DNA of 64,000 nucleotides. Source: Terfezia claveryi. Taxonomy: Eukaryota; Ascomycota; Pezizomycetes; Pezizales; Pezizaceae. The notes under the pieces are model-generated. The model worked only from the letters and a program-made list of their open reading frames with translations. It made no database searches and had not been told where the DNA came from. A program made the position numbers and the translations under genes. Where the stretch lies: positions 847,926 through 911,925 of the forward strand of contig WHUX01000005.1 of assembly GCA_015179025.1 (NCBI GenBank), read 5' to 3'. Numbering within the stretch: position 1 is the stretch's first letter; each line of letters starts with the position of its first letter. Shown here in pieces: positions 33,286 to 46,320 of this stretch.

Positions 33286-35009
33286 GCCATAAGGTATATA
33301 CTTGGTTTTATCCCTTCTAGCATTAGGGAAGTTACCATAGAGGCCTCCTAGTCCACCCTTCTTGCTAGCAACTTTAGCTGCATTCTTGGCCACCTTTTCA
33401 GGTAATTTAAATTTAGACTTAGTCCATTCTATAGGTTTATTAGGGCCCCATTGCTTATCAGTCTTCTTTTGGTATTGTTGCAAGGATTTGGTCTCTTGTT
33501 TTAACACATCTTCCTGAACTGCAATCTTGTTTAATATTTCCTTAAAGGTTGACTTATATGATATTAACCTTTTGACTTTAGCCCTAAGCAAGAGTACCAG
33601 ACCATCTACCAGTTTCATTTTCAGTATATAATCACTTATCATATCTTGTCCATTTAGGTCCTTGCACTTAATCTTATACTCCTACAGGTTCTATGTATAC
33701 TGCATAACAGTAATTTCTGGTCTCTGATGGTATGATAGATATTGTTTCCACAAGACTTCAGGTGCTACTATAGAGATGAGTTTACCTCTCAGTTTTAATA
33801 TAAATTTATAGAAATTCCTATCCTCAACATCAGTTTTCTCAGAGCAATACTGATTATACCAAGTCTGAGTACTTTTCTCAAACATAAAGCTTGCTCTATC
33901 CAAGCTTTCCCAACTTGCTATATCCATCCCCTAATACTCTACCCACTTCTGCAACTGTTGCATATAATTGTCAAAGGTAGTTTGATCCCTCCATTTTTCT
34001 GATACTCCATCAATCATTGGAGGATTAGGAATTTTTGCAAGGTTATTTGCCTTTTTACCAGAGATTTGCTAATCTGTTGTAATGGTATAGTTTGACCAGT
34101 CTTTTTAGACCATTCTAAGTGGTGAGAGCTAGGTACCCTAGTTGACCTTTTCTTTCTGTTATCATCAGAGCTATTATCTGACTCATTACCCTCAAATCCA
34201 GATCCTGGGTCCTCACTTCTACCTCTAGCTACACCACCAGAGCCCTTTCTAGACTTCTTGTCAGGGGTCTTACTCTTTTTGGTATGTATTGGCTTTTTCC
34301 TATTTTTAGGTGGAGGTGGCATATCTTTTTCAGATATTTCTTCTATATTTGTTTCATAATCTCTATTATCTTCTTCTTCATATTGTACACTTTTCCCCTT
34401 ACTCTTGCCTTTAGCTCTAAATAGTTTCCTTTCTATCTCCTTAAGAGTTTTCACAGGTTCTGTTAATGGAGGCACTATTTCTGGGGTTTCCAGATTATAT
34501 AGGATATCCATAAGTATGTACTATATCAGGAAAGGCCAGTTTAATGCTAGCCATAGAACTCCTTTACATAGGTTATAGGTTGGGTAAGGCCATATTGCTT
34601 TTGAAGTAGATGAGAGTTGAAAGTCCATTTGAACTGACTTGTCAAATTAGTCTTTCTGTTGGAAAATCATGAACTTTTTAGCTGCTTCAGCCAATAGTTT
34701 CTTTTTCCTTTTTGATAATATGTTGTTTATTGTTAGGTATATAAATACCTATGATATCCTTTGGTACCATAATGACTCATTTTTATCTCAAAAGGCTTTT
34801 GTTGCAGGAGGTGTTATAATCTTTATCTCAGGTATACCTGAATTAGGCCCAATAGTTATTTCCCTTGTTTTCACTTCTTTCTCTGGAATATCTTTTCCAG
34901 TTGGAATCTTCTTTTTGGGGGTAATAACTAACTTGGCCTTGAGTGCTTCTAGCTCCTCAGTTGTCATTGCCTTTCTCCTGCCTTTCCTAGCTCTAGCTCC
35001 TCTTTCCAT
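33286..35009 (-). pseudogene. Gypsy-B gag
   Basis: Possible start at 35009 with a basic leader (MERGARARKGRRKAMTTEEL). Downstream come PPLTEPVKTLKEIERKLFRA, a basic/acidic linker, and the capsid-like segments MFEKSTQTWYNQYCSEKTDV and KLRGKLISIVAPEVLWKQYL. KLVDGLVLLLRAKVKRLISY leads to the zinc knuckle. Stops interrupt at several points. Confidence 0.6.
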
Positions 35010-35530
35010 TACACTAGTACTTCTTTATTTAGGAGTCTCCATATCTATCAGATATTATACTACTGATTTCTTGGACTCTGTTTCTCCTATTCCTGCTTTC
35101 TTTAAGGTGGATCCTCATGAGGAAGGATCTACTTCTTATCAACTTCCTTCTTATCCTCTATCTGTTGCTTCTGATATCAAGGTTGACTATAGTAAGGGAA
35201 AGAGGAAACTAAAGGGAAAAAGGGTTACTTTTGTTGATGAAATTGTTGTTGGAACAGAGTTTTCTTTAAATGCTGGGAAGAAAGTTGAATGGAAGTATAG
35301 GGGTTGGACTGTTAGGTACTTGTGTTCTTTTAGAGGGAGAGGTACAGAAACTTTCCTTATTCTACTTATTGGGAGAATTCCCAATTTTTCTTTAAGCTAG
35401 ATAGAGAGTAGGGCTAGGATACTCTCTGGAGTTTGGATATTAATAGGACTAGTTCCTATAATCCACACTCTTATTGGACTTCTGAGGCAGTTTCTAGGTC
35501 TCAGAGTTACCAGATTAGGTAATTTATTGT
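34990..35530 (+). pseudogene. antisense coding-like ORF in the Gypsy-B leader
   Basis: Against the direction of the element, the plus strand reads DFLDSVSPIPAFFKVDPHEE, then KVDYSKGKRKLKGKRVTFVD and EWKYRGWTVRYLCSFRGRGT. After one frameshift near 35390 it continues KLDRE, two TAG codons, and INRTSSYNPHSYWTSEAVSR. The composition is protein-like on both sides of the shift. It overlaps the start of gag antisense and lies between the 5' LTR and gag, where no ORF is expected. No family recognised. Confidence 0.4.
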
Positions 35531-35811
35531 TTTCTTTGTATTTGCTAGTTAAATACAGTTGTTGTTGCCCTCTTATATTGCTATTTGTTGGATAGTCTTA
35601 TTTATTGCTATTTCTTTTAGAGAATAGTCTTATTTGTTACTATTTGGAGGATAGTCTTACTGCTGACTGTCAGACTTTATGTTACTATACTTTATGCTGT
35701 AGGCTTATATTGGCTTTAGTTTCTACTCTTGTTAGTAGAAACTTTGTTGATTAGGTAAGGTTGATCAGGCCTTCCTAGTTAGGTAAGAATCAAGTTCTTA
35801 GGTTAAAAAAA

Positions 35812-36450
35812 TGTAAAGTATTGTCAGGGGGACTGGAAGATCAGATTAGATAAGATAAAGATCTTATCTAATTAGATAATCTCAGGCTAGTAATGTATAC
35901 TACAAAGTAGATTACTAAGAGTATATTGTTTATTCTCACTATTAAAGTTATTACCAGTAGCATAAGATTACTATAATAGGTAAAGTAGTATAGGAGTACC
36001 AAAGGTACTTAGAAGATTAACCAGTGGAACTTCTATATTAATTGTACTCTAACTATGTTCTAAGTTCTAACTGTCTATCCAACTAAAGGGAAATTTAGGG
36101 GACTATATGTGTTTCCAATGGGGCAGTGCGGGGGCAGTGCTGAGGTAGTGCACTATCATCTAACCCTTACATATAATTGAGATTAACATCATATGATCTT
36201 CTAGATAGTACTTCCAAATACTATCTAGTACAAAATAGGTTAAGTTTTAACTTTGACTTATACATATGAAAGCATGTGATAGCATGTGAAAGCATATGAT
36301 AACATGTGAAAGCATATGAAATATTAGCAAAGCAGACAGCATACAGAATGTTATGTGTTTTGAGATACTTGCTGAGTAAGAAAATACATAAGAAATACAT
36401 TTGTAAGGGAGAAGGTTAGTTATAGGGTATGAGTAAGCTACTTCCTTACA
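35812..36450 (-). repeat. Gypsy-B 5' LTR
   Basis: 639 bp, same length as the partner LTR. The differences seen are almost all C/T or G/A. Confidence 0.9.
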
Positions 36451-36455
36451 TGTAT

Positions 36456-38056
36456 CTAAAAAAACAGTAGTAATTGCTAAAAGTAATTTACTAATTATAG
36501 AATTTCCTGAGATAAAGAAACTATTAAAATAAAGTAATAGATATTAAGTTTCTTAGTATAGAGAATTACTTAAAGAGAATAAACCTCTAAAGTCAGTTAA
36601 AGATAAGATTGAATATTATACAATTAAAGAGGTAGTAAAAAATAATGAAGAAAGTAGAAAACTAATAATAGAAAAAGTATATCTTAAAGTAGTCAAACAT
36701 AGAGTAGTTAATAAATTCAAGTATTTGTAAAAACTAGTAAAGCAAAAGACTAAGCTTCTAAAGTAGTATAGTAAGAAATACTTAGTAAATACTAATAAGA
36801 GTAGGGAAAAAATTAGCAAAATAGAAAAATAGATAGTAAATAGAAAAACAAAAGCTGAACTTATTAGAAAATAAAGAGTGGCCAAGCATACTATTAATAT
36901 TTTTGTTGAAGATGTAAAGATAGTATATGGAAATACACTAAAGGAGGAGTTAAGGTATAGGATTGAGAGTGGGTAATAGCTAGAAATCTTTTTCTTAAAT
37001 ATACTTAAAATGTATTATATATGGCAATTGGAGTTAAAGAAAAGAGGTATGTTTAAAGATGCTATTGTATGATATAAGTTATCTTTTATAGAGCTTATAC
37101 CTACTTTAAAGTCAAATCTTACTGAGAACTCTACTTTAAAAGCATTCTTGCCTTATATATCTAGTACTATAGAGGTTGAGGTTAATAAAAATACAGCTCA
37201 ATTGTAATTTGAGTAATTTATATTGTGGATAAAAATATATAAGTAGAGAAAACTTGGTAGGGAAAATATCTGTAGTAGTAGTATAGGGTCTATTCTCAGT
37301 GAGTTTAATTTGACTAAGACTAAATATTTAGTTGGATATTTGGATATAGGTTTAGGTGATAGCTCTATGAACTTTAATGCTATACAAGCTAGAGGTAAAG
37401 TAGCTATAGCTCCCTCTAATGTAAGGGCTTCATCTTCTAGTTCTAATACTATAGGTTCTCCTAGTAAAGTGTATGTGCTATTTTTTTTTTATTTAAATAG
37501 TTAGTACTTCTATATAGCCCTATTAGAGGAGCTATGAGGAGCTATACAGAAACCTAGTAGATTTAAAGGAGAGGCAAGTTAATCTGCTAACCCTATGCAA
37601 ACTAGATACATAAAATTAGAAGAAGCCTCATACTATTATTAATAGACTAGCTGATAACTCTAAGACCTAGCTAGATCTCAACTACAACTTGATAAACTTA
37701 AAGGACTAGAAAGTAAGGTAAACTCATATAAAAGAAATTTATAATATTCAAACTCATACTAAAAAAACTTGTAGCTACTTCTAAAAATGAGAGAAAAAAT
37801 AATGTATAAACTGAAAGAGCTAACTTGTAGATTAAGATAACTTAGAGACACATGAGATCCTGTCAAGTGAGTTTTTTATATAATAACCCAAAAAATACCT
37901 CTATAGCTTTAAAGCTATCTTCCTCTTTCTTTCTCTAATTTACCTTATTAAGCTCTTTCCAGTTACTCTTTACCTTTAGTAGGGCCCTCTGGTAGTAGCT
38001 GAAATGTAGGCAAGTAAAATCAATATGCTCTTCTATCTTAGTGAAATGCCCATATG
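36456..38056 (+). pseudogene. AT-rich relic of a Lys-rich coiled-coil protein
   Basis: After the Gypsy-B target site the plus strand reads KPLKSVKDKIEYYTIKEVVK, KVYLKVVKHRVVNKFKYL and VAKHTINIFVEDVKIVYGNT, separated only by TAA/TAG codons that look like former CAA/CAG. It continues 26150-26886 across the insertion. I do not recognise the protein. From about 37500 on no frame is readable. Confidence 0.35.
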
Positions 38057-38919
38057 TAGTGTGCGTGTCGGCCTGAGTCGACGCGAGTTTTCCTACTATT
38101 TTTCCTACTCGATACCAACTCGTGCCGAGGCCAAATCCTAGGAAGCCGACTCGCACCGACTCACCGACTACTCGGTGATCGACTGAGTAGTTGCCAAGCA
38201 TTAGTCACCCATATTTTATCTCATGCTTTATTTGAACCATTTGTACTCCTTGTCATGGATTTGTCTTTTCTGTTATGGATCGCTCTTATCGTTGCTTCTT
38301 AAAGGGATTGCTCTGCCTGTCACGAATTGCCCCACTTGTCACGGATTTCTCTTTTTGTCATCCACTTGTTCTTTGTTTTCTTTGGTTTACTTCTATAATC
38401 TTCACCAGTTGGGTTGCTTATGTGACTTAGATTCATTCATATTGCATTCTCAATTTCTGTATACTCCTACTCCCTCTTAAGGAATCACTATCTATCTCTA
38501 TTGCATGTACATAAAAACCTAAACTAACCGAGAAATTCCCAAGCAACATACCCCAACACCAATCCCTACCTTTGTATAAACCGTAATATTATATAATTCT
38601 CAACTCAGCCCTACACCACTCTTTTGCAGCCCACAATAGACAAAACTAATCCTTTAAAACTTTTCCCCTCCTATATATCACCTAAAACAAATGAAAACCT
38701 AAATGAAAATGTACTCCTACACACTTCACATTACTAAACCTGCATGAATAATTACCCACCAGCATGCTCTACATGGATATACACATCAATCTCCACTAAC
38801 CATTACCTACCCTCTCATACCTTATAGTTCTTATACTAAGTAGGTTGCAGTTTTTTCTGAAACCTGCTTGCCATTGATGGTGTCAGACTCACCAACTGTG
38901 ATGCATGGCACTTCTTGCT

Positions 38920-40899
38920 TCAATGTAGAGTTAATGGGGATAGTGTTTCTTCTTGCCCCCGCAATAGACTTTGATGGAACGAGTTTGACAAACCTACTAT
39001 AGAATCTTCTGTGAAACTATGCGATAGGCTCATATTGTCGAACGTTAAGTCTCCCAGGTCATTTTGGAGGTACTCCTCCATCACATTGTTCCTATCTGTG
39101 TCCATGTCACAATCTGTATCTGAATCCATATCTATTGGTCCCTATACGGCATCTAGGGATTGTGGTAATATATGGCAGAGGAAGTCTGTATCATAACTGA
39201 GAGCCTGTCTCTCCAGCAGTACCTCACCTTCATCCAGATCAGCTATACCTTCTTCTACATGTGCTGGCGCAATTTGGGCCTCTAGGGTTCCATATTTGGT
39301 GTGTATAGTATCCCAGGATTTGGTCAATATTAGCGCTGTTATCATCTGATGACCTATTCTGTTGCATCGGTATGGCAAAATATCCTGAGCACTGCTGAAT
39401 ATTCGCTCTACTGGCACAGATGTGAGTGGAATACTCAATATGTCCCTCGCCATTCATGCCAGCGTAGGATATTCATTAGCATGGACTTTCTACCAGGAGA
39501 GGGGAGATTTCCCATTCAGTGTTGTTATTGGTATGGATAGGTATCTTTTGATCTCTGGTACATCCTCCGAATACACTGTTGTATACTCTTATAGTTGATG
39601 CATGATATAGGATTGTTCTCCATCATTGACTTGTATGTTATAAAGTTGGGATTCTGACACATACTTGGCATAATTATAATCAAAATAATCTTAGAACTAA
39701 ACTCTGATTACAGAATTTGGTAAGAATTGGTTTTCTGTTTGTCACGGAAAATCTTGTGTCATGGAAAAATCTCGTGTCATGGAAAAATCTCGTATCACAG
39801 AAAAATCTCATGTTATGGAAAATCTTATGTCACGGAAAATCTTGTTCTATAGAAATCACATGGGTTAAAATAGGATATACAGATTGAATTCATACGTACT
39901 TGTAATACTCTGCGTATGCAATAGTGTCCCTATTCTGCTGCGTCCCACTTGGATCTTGGACTATGAGATTTCCCCAGTCTATGTATAAGGATAATTTCTT
40001 CGAAAGATCAAGGATGGTCGCCAGGTTATAGATGAGAGATTGTTTTTCCATCTTAGAATAATACTTCTCAAAGATCTGCTGACATGCTTTGGTCTCGGAG
40101 AGAAACTCTAGAGCTCAGGTAGGACTAGCCGGAAGTTTATGTATACGTTTCCGCTGTTTTTCGATGTGGTCGAAGATGTCATTATAGATGAAGAATACAT
40201 TGTGTATGGTTGCATGGTGTCCTGTAGAGATAGCATAAGTGTAATCCGACAATGGTTTCAAGAAAATAGTAGCCTCTTGAACTTGGTTCCACTCTTCTTG
40301 ACTCAACCACAACTCGGAGTACTTGCTCTCTGTTATAGCTAGAGAGATCTATTGCTTAATATAGCACTGGAGCCTCAATGCTTAGGTAAGCATTTCAAAG
40401 GTTGAGTTCTACTGGGTTTTCACATTCTAGATAAGGCCCATGGGTGATCGAGAATCAGTTTGGAGTTCCTTGAATTGTGCCAGGTGTTGTGGGCTAGCTA
40501 CTATAACCTTACAAAGCTCTCAAACCTAGATAAACGTTAGCAATAGGATTCTGGAATGCGTCTTGGCCTTCCATGACATATTCGCCATTCCATGACATGT
40601 TTGCCTTTTTATGATCCACCTTTATTGAGCAGCCCAGAAGATGACTTACTTTGCAGACAGATCATGTGAATATACCTGGAGCATAGTTCTGCAATGCTTT
40701 GATTAAAGACTCAATGGGAGGGGTGGACGAGGCAGTATCCTCATTATGTGGGTTTGACTTCAGTTCTTTCATAAACTGGTTGCTAACTAGAGCAATCACG
40801 TGTGCAAGGCAGAGAAGATGGTATTGCTGTAGGTCCCATTTAACACTGAATACAGTACTTTGTAAATGCTTAGCCAACACTGTATTGACACTGGCATTA
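38920..40899 (-). pseudogene. hAT transposase, C-terminal part
   Basis: ARDILSIPLTSVPVERIFSS, then AQDILPYRCNRI (39142-39453), is the hAT C-terminal dimerisation domain. Upstream pieces read LSQEEWNQVQEATIFLKPLS with SDYTYAISTGHHATIHNVFF (40115-40312) and KWDLQQYHLLCLAHVIALVS (40662-40880), both standard for the hAT core. An acidic tail (DSDTDCDMDTDRNN) follows. Frames are broken by stops. The upstream end is at the Gypsy-C insertion site. Confidence 0.8.
39735..39860 (+). repeat. TGTCACGGAAAATCT short repeats
   Basis: About seven 15-16-bp units of TGTCAYGGAAAAATCTCG with transitions. Related words cluster at 38300-38360, 40555-40605, 49310-49505, 53145-53195 and 54820-54960. Confidence 0.6.
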
Positions 40900-41391
40900 T
40901 GTCACGGCGTTAATTTACTTGCGAGCTATTTGACACCCGAACAGGCTTGTTTGAGTGTCAGCACGGTATTTGAATTTACTTGCGAGCTATTTGACACCCG
41001 AACAGGCTTGTTCAAGTGTCAGCACGGTATTTGAATTTACTTGCGAGGTATTTGACACCCGAACAGGCTTGTTCGAGTGTCAGCAGGCTTGTTCGAGTGT
41101 CTTAATACTAGAAGGGATTAGAGAGGTGGATCGCGGAGTATCACCTGCGATCGCAGGTGACGTCAAGTTAGTCGGGCGCCACTCCTTTGGCCACGGCAAT
41201 CGTGTATATAGGAAGCCTTAGTTGTCGTTTCTTGTTCTTGTTCCTTACGCAACGTCTTGTATTATAACCTTGGTAATACAGACTCTGCCTTTTGTCCTGA
41301 TACTCCAATCTACGGTTATAGTTTCATCCTCGTGCGCTCCTTGGAGTCACGTCTTTAGTTATAGCCACAGTCATCGACTTACGCCGTTACA
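40900..41391 (+). repeat. Gypsy-C 5' LTR with 61-bp internal tandem repeats
   Basis: Nearly three 61-bp units beginning TTTACTTGCGAGCTATTTGA and containing ACCCGAACAGGCTTGTTCGA. The same array is in the 3' LTR. I count about 21 differences between the LTRs, 19 of them transitions. Confidence 0.92.
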
Positions 41392-41461
41392 CTACGTTAG
41401 GTCGATACACTCCACTGAGCGCAACCCCTAGCTATGAACAATAACTTAGCCCGTTGTTGAA

Positions 41462-42671
41462 TTGCCGGCTGCTATTGTTGACCTAGTTCCTCGTTTGCGA
41501 ACTGTATTGAATTCAGCAAACCAAGATTACACCGGAATACACAATGAAACCATTACCCTATTAGATCAGCTATTAGGGCTACCAGACCGACGACAAGATG
41601 TCGTAAGATTACAAACCCAAGTAACGAACTTAACGAATCAACTCACGGCATGGTAACAAGAAGACACAACCTTATGCACACTCAAGAGTTACGAAATGAA
41701 GTAACTACTCAAGAGACAGTGATTAATGAGCTTCAAACGCAGTTGGAAGATATAAGGGCTATCAATGCGACTTTGGCTCGGTTACAACCAAGAGAAGGAG
41801 GGGGTTGTTCAGAGAAGATACCCAACCCAGAAAAATTCTCTGGAAAAGACCGAAATTAGCTGCGTCCTTTCCTTACCCAACTACGACTAAAGGCTGCTAC
41901 TTATAGTGATGAACAAGCAAAACTTTGACTAGCAGTAAATTCCTTAGCTGAAGATGCCCTAGATCAGGTTACCCCTTACGTTGAAAACGATACGGTGAAC
42001 TTAACCAACCTAGCAGCACTTATTACCATTCTCGAAAATGCGTTCGGCGATCCAAATCGAGTAGCCAACGTAAAGTACAAACTACAAATGATGATTCAGG
42101 GGGCCAGGGAGTTCACTGCTTATTTTGCCGAATTCCAACGATATGCAGCTGAAACGAGTTGGGGTAATACGGCTAAGTTGACAGCTCTAAAGCGCGGACT
42201 TTCCTACCAACTACAACAAGATCTCCTCGCCATACATCCTGAGCCTACGGAGTTTAACGAGTATGTGGAAGTCTGCCAAAGGCTAGATACTCATCGCCGT
42301 GCGCTACAAACCCAAATGCGTAATCGTGTTGGACCAACGCCCCGAATGATATCACGCCCCACCGCTCCTGCTCCAGTTAACCCCCAAATAGTTCAAACTC
42401 CCTCTACCTCGACAGCCATGGGTACTCACCTTGGGCCCATGGATTTGTCTGCAGGAAGGAAGAAGATATCTCTGGAGGAAAAAGCAAAGAGAATGGCTGA
42501 AGGAAGGTGCTATTATTGTGGAGGAATGGGACATGGAGTCAGAACTTGCCCACACGTACAAAAACGTACTCTATAAGCTGCCGAAATGGTTATGGAAACC
42601 ACGAATAAGGGACTAGAAGTTGGGGAACAGGCAAAAGAGTAGCCTCACCTCAGAGGGATGGCACTGAGCTG
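41462..42671 (+). pseudogene. Gypsy-C gag
   Basis: Begins with a coiled-coil-like segment (VVRLQTQVTNLTNQLTA, then ELRNEVTTQETVINELQTQL), after a frameshift near 41650. The capsid follows (KIPNPEKFSGKDRN, LRPFLTQLRLKAA, LTNLAALITILENAFGDPNR, MMIQGAREFTAYFAEFQRYA). The zinc knuckle CYYCGGMGHGVRTC is at 42508-42549. Premature stops are TAG at 41857 (Gln expected) and TGA at 41926 (Arg expected), both simple C-to-T changes. The gag end near 42570-42671 is uncertain. Confidence 0.85.
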
Positions 42672-42716
42672 AGGCAGAATAAATTTCTGGACTCTTTAAG
42701 TATTTCCAGTTCGTCT

Positions 42717-45700
42717 TTGCAGTCTTCGGAGGAAGAGTTTTTGGATGGGAATCACCTTGTAGTTAGTTGTGAATTAAACGACAATGTTTCCAGAATCCTT
42801 ACTCATGCCCTGATAGACTGCGGAGCAACAGGTTATGCATTTATAGACCAGGAATTTGCAAGCCATCATCAACTCCCCCTTTATAAACTCAATAATCCCC
42901 GAACACTAGAAGTCATTGATGGGCGACCAATCGAGTCGGGGACAATCACACACATTAGCAAGCTGAAGCTAATAATTGATCAGCACCAAGAGGAACTTCC
43001 ACTGTTTATTACCAAACTAGGCCACTACCCTATAGTATTAGGACTTCCATGGCTACGACGTCATGATGTGAATATCCATTTCGCTAAGAACACTGTTACT
43101 TTCGACTCCGATTTTTGCCTCCACCATTGTTGTGAAAAACCCTTGACCATAAAGGGTATCTCAATTCCAGTTCCAGAAAACCCTCGAATTGCCCTTATTG
43201 CAGGATCAACCTTTAGTTGCCGAGTTAAAAAAGCAAAGTAGGTGGAAACAGCCTTCCGGACAACTATCTATGAACTGAACATGGCTTTAAAAGATCCTAA
43301 ACAACAACCTAAGACGGAGGAGGATAAGATCAAGGAACTAGTGCCTTCTGAATACCACGAATTCCTTCCATTATTTAAGAAGGCTATTGCGGAAATCCTC
43401 CCCCCCTATCGACCTTACGACCATAAAATTCCTCTTAAAGAAGGATTTACTCCCCCTTTTGGACCTCTATACTCCCTATCAAAACCAGAGTTAGAGGCTC
43501 TTAAAGTATAGCTGGAAGAAAACCTGTCCAAAGGATTTATTTGTGCCTCCTCATCTCCCACAGGTGCACCTATCTTATTTGTTAAGAAGAAGGATGGGTC
43601 CTTGCGTCTTTGTGTAGATTATCGTGGTCTTAATGATGGTACCATCAAGAACCGATACCCACTACCCTTTATATGAGAGACTTTGACTAGACTTTCTAAG
43701 GCACGATACTATACGGCTCTTGACATTAGAAGCGCCTACAACCTCATCCGGATGGCGGAAGGAGAGGAATGGAAAACAGCGTTCCGAACTCATTATGGCT
43801 TATATGAGACCTTAGTTATGCCTTTCGGCCTCACAAATGCTCCTGCTAGCTTCCAACATTTTATTAATGATGTTCTCCATCTCTTCCTTGACAATTTCTG
43901 TACGGCTTATCTTGATGACATTTTAATATATAGCGATACCCTCGAAGAACACTGAACACATGTTACCAAGGTATTGTAAGCTCTCCAAAAAGCCGGCCTC
44001 TACCTAAAACCCGAGAAGTGTGAATTTCATAAGACCACGGTCCACTACCTGGGCATGATTATTTCAGCAGAAGGGATACAAATGGATCCAGCTAAAGTTA
44101 AGGCCGTAATGGACTGGGAATCCCCAATTAACCTTCATGATGCTCGTACTTTTCTAGGATTCGCCAATTTTTATCGCCGGGTTATCAAAGACTTCTCCAA
44201 GATTGTGGCTCCTATCGTGAAACTAACAAAAAAAAATACAACCTGGCATTGGAGCGACGAATGCCAGAAGGCATTCCAAAACCTTAAAACAGCGTTTACT
44301 TCCGCTCCCGTTCTCCAGCATTTTGATCCCGACCGTGAAATTATAGTAGAAACAGATGTATCAGACTACGTTTCTGCTGGAATTCTTTCGCAATATGACA
44401 ATAATAGTATACTTCACCCTGTTGCTTACTTCTCTAAGAAATACTCACCAACTGAATGCAACTATGAGATTTATGATAAGGAATTAATGGCTATTATCCG
44501 ATGCTTTGAAGAATGGCGAGCTGAATTGGAATCCACCCCCCATCTAATTAAAGTACTCTCAGATCACAAAAATCTAGAATACTTTATGTTAACAAAGCTC
44601 CTCAACCGCCGTCAAGCTCGATGGTCAGAATTTCTCTCCCGCTTCAACTTCAAGATAGTTTACCGTCTAGGTAAAGCAGGGGGAAAACCAGATGCATTAA
44701 CAAGAAGGTCAGGAGACCTTCCAAAGGAAGGAGATGAACATATAAGGTTTCAAAATCAAGTCGTTCTCAAACTTCACAATTTAACAATCAATGCGACAGT
44801 AGAAGAGCTGGAACTAGAGGACTTGTTTAATAAGGGTTTTGAAGTTGATCCACTGCCAAGAAAGACATTAGCTAAGCTGCAACAAAGAGAGAAGCGATCT
44901 AAGGACATCTCACTAGCCGAATGTAAAGAGGATAATGGAAAGCTAAAATATTGTAGGCGGATATATGTACCAAATTATATGCCTCTAAAGTTATGTCTAA
45001 TCCAGGACCATCATGATATCCCAGCAGCGGGGCATCTAGGGCGATCCAAGAAACTTGAGCTTATCTCGCGACAATATTATTGGCCAAAAATGCATAAGGA
45101 TGTTGATCAGTATGTACGCAATTGTCACCCCTGTCAACGTGCTCGAACGACACGACATGCCCCATACGGCATTCTTCGACCACTCGCAATTCTCCAAGGT
45201 GCTTGGCAAGATATTTCCATGGATTTCATTATTGGGCTACCCTGGTCAAATGGATACAACGCAATTTTGGTAGTAGTATGTCGACTAACTAAAATGCGGC
45301 ACTTTATTCCCTGTCGTGATACCACTACTGCAGAGCAATTAGCAGATCTATATGCTCGGCATATCTTCCGCCTCCATGGTCTTTCTAGAACAATTGTATC
45401 AGACCGTGGGTCTCAATTCATCTCTCACTTTTGGAAAGCTCTCTGTCAAGTGCTTAAGATTCAACCTCTCCTGTCCACACCATTTCACCCTCAAACTGAC
45501 GGCCAGACTGAACGAGTCAATGCCACTCTAGAACAATATTTACGGGTGTATGTTAATTATTTGCAGGATGACTGGGAGAACTAGTTGCATCTCGCCGAGT
45601 TTGCAGCTAATAATTAAGCTTCTGAAACAACTGGGTCATCTCCCTTCTTTGCGAATTATAGTTATGACCTACTGTGGCAATTTGATTTCGAGGAAAAGCC

Positions 45701-45986
45701 CATACGACCTGATAAGCGGAGTGCTATAGAGGTGGCCGGGAAGATCAAGGAAATAACGGAACACTTACAAAACGAGATGGCTAGGATGCAGGCACGGCAA
45801 CAGGAGCAAGCAGACAAAGGACGAGATAATGCTCCAGTATTCAAGGAGGGAGATCTGGTTTGGTTTAATAGCCAGCACATTACAACATAACGACCAAGTA
45901 GAAAGCTCGACCATAAACGGATTGGCCCCTACAAGATCACAAAGGTTATATCCTCCTATGCATACGAACTCGACTTCCCCGCTAGT
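42717..45986 (+). pseudogene. Gypsy-C pol: protease, RT, RNase H, integrase
   Basis: One frame throughout. Protease HALIDCGATGYAFIDQEF (catalytic Asp near 42816; Cys replaces the usual Ser/Thr). RT with [16 protein letters not shown] and YLDD at 43908-43919. Connection FLGFANFYRRVIKDFS. RNase H with VETDVSDYVSAGILSQ. Integrase with GHLGRSKKLELISRQYYW, CHPCQRAR, SMDFIIGLPW, VSDRGSQF and HPQTDGQTERVN. Stops at 43239, 43509, 43674, 43953, 43977, 45582, 45615 and 45888. At nearly every one a CAG, CAA, CGA or TGG is expected from the family. It would otherwise be complete. Confidence 0.9.
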
Positions 45987-46286
45987 GTGCATTATCATAG
46001 AGTCCAGCATGTTTCACTTCTCGACCCGACAAACAATAATCCCCTACCTGGGCAATACAATCTCTCACCTCCACCAGTGATAGTTGATAATGAGGAAGAG
46101 TGGTATGTGGAAGAAATCTTGGATTCTCGTCTTCGGAGGAAGAAATTAGAGTACTTAGTGAAATGGGTAGGGTTTGAAAGACCAGACTGGGAACCGGCAA
46201 CAAACATCAACAAACTCAAGGCTATTGATGACTTCCACAGGCGAAATCCGAGCAAACCAGGACTATTGCCGGAAGACGAAGACTAA
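45987..46286 (+). pseudogene. Gypsy-C integrase C-terminus and chromodomain
   Basis: Continuation of the pol frame: HRVQHVSLLDPTNNNPLPGQ, then EEWYVEEILDSRLRRKKLEY and LVKWVGFERPDWEPA, a full chromodomain, ending PGLLPEDED. The last stop before it is at 45888. Confidence 0.88.
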
Positions 46287-46307
46287 GCCTCAAGGGACTT
46301 CGGCCGT

Positions 46308-46320
46308 AAGGAGAGGATAT
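46308..46320 (+). other. Gypsy-C polypurine tract
   Basis: AAGGAGAGGATAT immediately precedes the 3' LTR. Confidence 0.7.

Larger units (their letters stand above)
26887..36450 (-). mobile_element. Gypsy-B: complete decayed chromovirus
   Basis: LTRs of 639 bp each (26887-27525 and 35812-36450) start TGTAAAGTATTG and end CTTCCTTACA. The target repeat TGTAT is present at 26882-26886 and 36451-36455. Minus-strand order: gag, zinc knuckle, protease, RT, RNase H, an extra multi-knuckle region, integrase, chromodomain. It inserted into an older AT-rich relic that continues on both sides. Confidence 0.9.

Noticed and set aside
34669..34990. Hydrophobic plus-strand frame that looks like a membrane protein
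   Set aside because: It is the antisense of the Lys/Glu-rich gag leader; hydrophobic runs are its complement. Only the portion beyond about 34990 looks coding.
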